DNA from: Methanothrix sp.
GTDB lineage: Archaea > Halobacteriota > Methanosarcinia > Methanotrichales > Methanotrichaceae
Reading direction: 5' to 3'
NCBI GenBank assembly: GCA_028688175.1
Contig: JAQTYS010000168.1
Location: 1-5,936 of the forward strand
DNA length: 5,936 nt
The notes beneath the pieces are model-generated. The model saw only the letters and a program-made list of their open reading frames with translations, was not told the origin of the DNA and made no database searches. Of the stretch, positions 5,050-5,936 are shown piece by piece (position 1 is the first letter of the stretch; the number at the start of each line of letters is the position of its first letter). The position numbers and the translations under genes are program-made.

Positions 5050-5808
5050 CTAACAGGTCACAATCTCAGAGCGCAGATCGCACAGTATCCGATCCCTTAT
5101 GACATTGACGGCGGAACTGGTTCTGTTGCGGGGGCGGGTGAGTGGGATCTCAATGATGTCCTTAATTCTTCCCGGTCGAGCGGACATGATAACTATGCGG
5201 TCCGCGAGGTAAATGGCCTCGTCAACGCTGTGGGTGACGAAGACCACTGTCTTTCTCTCCTCTTGCCAGATGCGCAGAAGTTCAGACTGCATGATGTTGC
5301 GCGTCTGGGCGTCCAGGGCTCCGAAGGGCTCATCCATGAGCAGAGCCTTGGGGCGGTTGACCAGAGCTCGAGCGATGGCCACCCTTTGCTTCATGCCCCC
5401 GGACAGCTCGTGAGGATAGCGCGTTTCAAATCTCTCCAGGCCCACCATCTTAAGATACTGCCTGCCCTGAATAAGTCGCTCCGTGGCAGGTATGCCTTTT
5501 AATTCCAGGCCGAAGACGATGTTATCGATGACCGTCCTCCAGGGAAATAGTGAGTACTCCTGGAAGACCATGCCTCTCTCCGGGCCGGGGCCTACTATAG
5601 GTTCGCCATCAAGAGTAACCGTGCCCTCGGTTGCCTCCTCAAGACCGGCCACTATGCGCAGCAGTGTGGTCTTGCCGCAGCCGGATGGGCCGATGAAGCA
5701 GATGAACTCGTTGTCCTCTATCTCCAGGTTGATATCCTGGAGGGCTAGCATCTCTTTTCCGTCCGCAAAAAATTGCTTGGATACTCCCTTGATCTCCAGC
5801 AGAGCCAT
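5050..5808 (-). CDS. ABC transporter ATP-binding protein, SsuB/TauB/NrtD type
   Basis: The nucleotide-binding subunit of an importer of the nitrate/sulfonate/taurine class; it hydrolyses ATP on the cytoplasmic face of a permease. All catalytic motifs are intact in 252 residues: Walker A GPSGCGKT (40-47), Q-loop VFQEYSLFPW (81-90, Q83), signature LSGGMKQR (135-142), Walker B ALLMDEPFGALD (155-166, with catalytic E160) and H-loop VTHSVDEA (191-198, H193). The FQEYSLFPW and MSARPGRI (208-215) segments are characteristic of this subfamily. The substrate cannot be read from the ATPase: sulfonate, nitrate, bicarbonate and other small anions or thiamine precursors are all transported by relatives. 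The ATG at 5806-5808 starts the protein at the normal place. It lies 22 nt downstream of an incomplete gene that is probably in the same operon. No permease or binding-protein gene lies downstream, so any partners must be upstream, outside the window. Confidence 0.93.
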   Translation of the reverse strand: MALLEIKGVSKQFFADGKEMLALQDINLEIEDNEFICFIGPSGCGKTTLLRIVAGLEEATEGTVTLDGEPIVGPGPERGMVFQEYSLFPWRTVIDNIVFGLELKGIPATERLIQGRQYLKMVGLERFETRYPHELSGGMKQRVAIARALVNRPKALLMDEPFGALDAQTRNIMQSELLRIWQEERKTVVFVTHSVDEAIYLADRIVIMSARPGRIKDIIEIPLTRPRNRTSSAVNVIRDRILCDLRSEIVTC

Positions 5809-5830
5809 TCAGAAATGGATATCACGGCGG

Positions 5831-5936
5831 TTAGGTATAGATCTTTCCATTTGAGAAAATGGGGTGAATGGGAAGACCGAACATCTTCGCCCAGAAGCGT
5901 GTAGGGCCGGTGCAGTCTTCCTTGCCACAGATACTA
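5831..5936 (-). CDS. 3' end of an unrecognised gene upstream of the ABC ATPase
   Basis: The last 34 codons of a frame entering from beyond the window edge end at TAA (5831-5833). The visible C-terminus includes CGKEDCTGPTRFWAKMFG and then LPIHPIFSNGKIYT. It has two cysteines four residues apart and an aromatic/proline-rich tail. Composition and codon use look like a real protein more than the competing frame that ends at TGA 5809-5811. I do not recognise the family. Its place 22 nt before the ATPase suggests the same operon, so an associated transporter component or a substrate-linked redox or metal protein is possible, but this is inference. The 5' part is missing because of the window boundary, not because the gene is broken. 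Confidence 0.5.
   Translation of the reverse strand, partial: SICGKEDCTGPTRFWAKMFGLPIHPIFSNGKIYT

Noticed and set aside
5017..5502. Long plus-strand frame opposite the ABC ATPase
   Set aside because: It is a shadow of a gene whose every catalytic motif is intact on the minus strand.
5809..5936. Alternative C-terminal frame ending TGA directly before the ABC ATPase ATG
   Set aside because: The TGAATG junction is attractive, but the translation is arginine/serine/proline-rich and less protein-like than the frame ending at 5831; the choice is not certain.

Overview
This 5.9-kb window looks like a chromosomal segment of a methanogenic archaeon, probably of the Methanosarcinales; a Methanothrix/Methanosaeta-like host is my best guess, but it rests on protein resemblance only. 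The archaeal markers are sn-glycerol-1-phosphate dehydrogenase (EgsA, archaeal membrane lipids), two coenzyme F420 biosynthesis enzymes (CofG and CofD), an archaeal SepF, an archaeal ZPR1-type zinc-finger protein and a UPF0179 protein. TATA-like boxes and archaeal Shine-Dalgarno sequences (GGTGA, AAGGAG) agree with this.

Every gene lies on the minus strand, so transcription runs from high to low coordinates. In that order the window holds: the 3' end of an unrecognised gene (5831-5936); an SsuB/TauB-type ABC transporter ATPase (5050-5808); egsA (3935-4984) behind its own TATA-like box; a cysteine-rich UPF0179 protein (3452-3901); a roughly 315-bp gene-free interruption; cofG (2145-3134); a 59-residue two-helix membrane protein with a GTG start (1945-2124); sepF (1529-1894) behind another AT-rich promoter; a ZPR1 zinc-finger gene with a TTG start overlapping sepF by 4 nt (963-1532); and cofD (55-948). 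The last 54 bases hold nothing I can support.

The genes fall into three transcription groups: the ABC transporter genes; egsA-UPF0179 (originally perhaps with cofG and the small membrane protein); and sepF-zpr1-cofD. CofG makes part of the deazaflavin chromophore of F420 (Fo, together with CofH, which is not here) and CofD transfers the phospholactyl side chain to Fo, so two steps of one pathway flank a cell-division gene and a zinc-finger gene.

The most interesting part is the gap at about 3141-3455. It carries the anatomy of a small non-autonomous IS200/IS605-type element (PATE/MITE-like): a long imperfect palindrome at the left, and a series of hairpins at the right ending in a GCGACTTCAGTCGC hairpin of the kind found at TnpB/omega-RNA right ends, with no intact transposase or TnpB. 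It sits exactly between the UPF0179 stop codon and the cofG start codon. With one plausible choice of ends, removing it rejoins the two genes with a 2-nt spacing and an in-frame stop. Other points of note are a 14-nt near-tandem duplication at the cofD start that creates a decoy start codon, and the small membrane protein gene that a length cutoff would miss.
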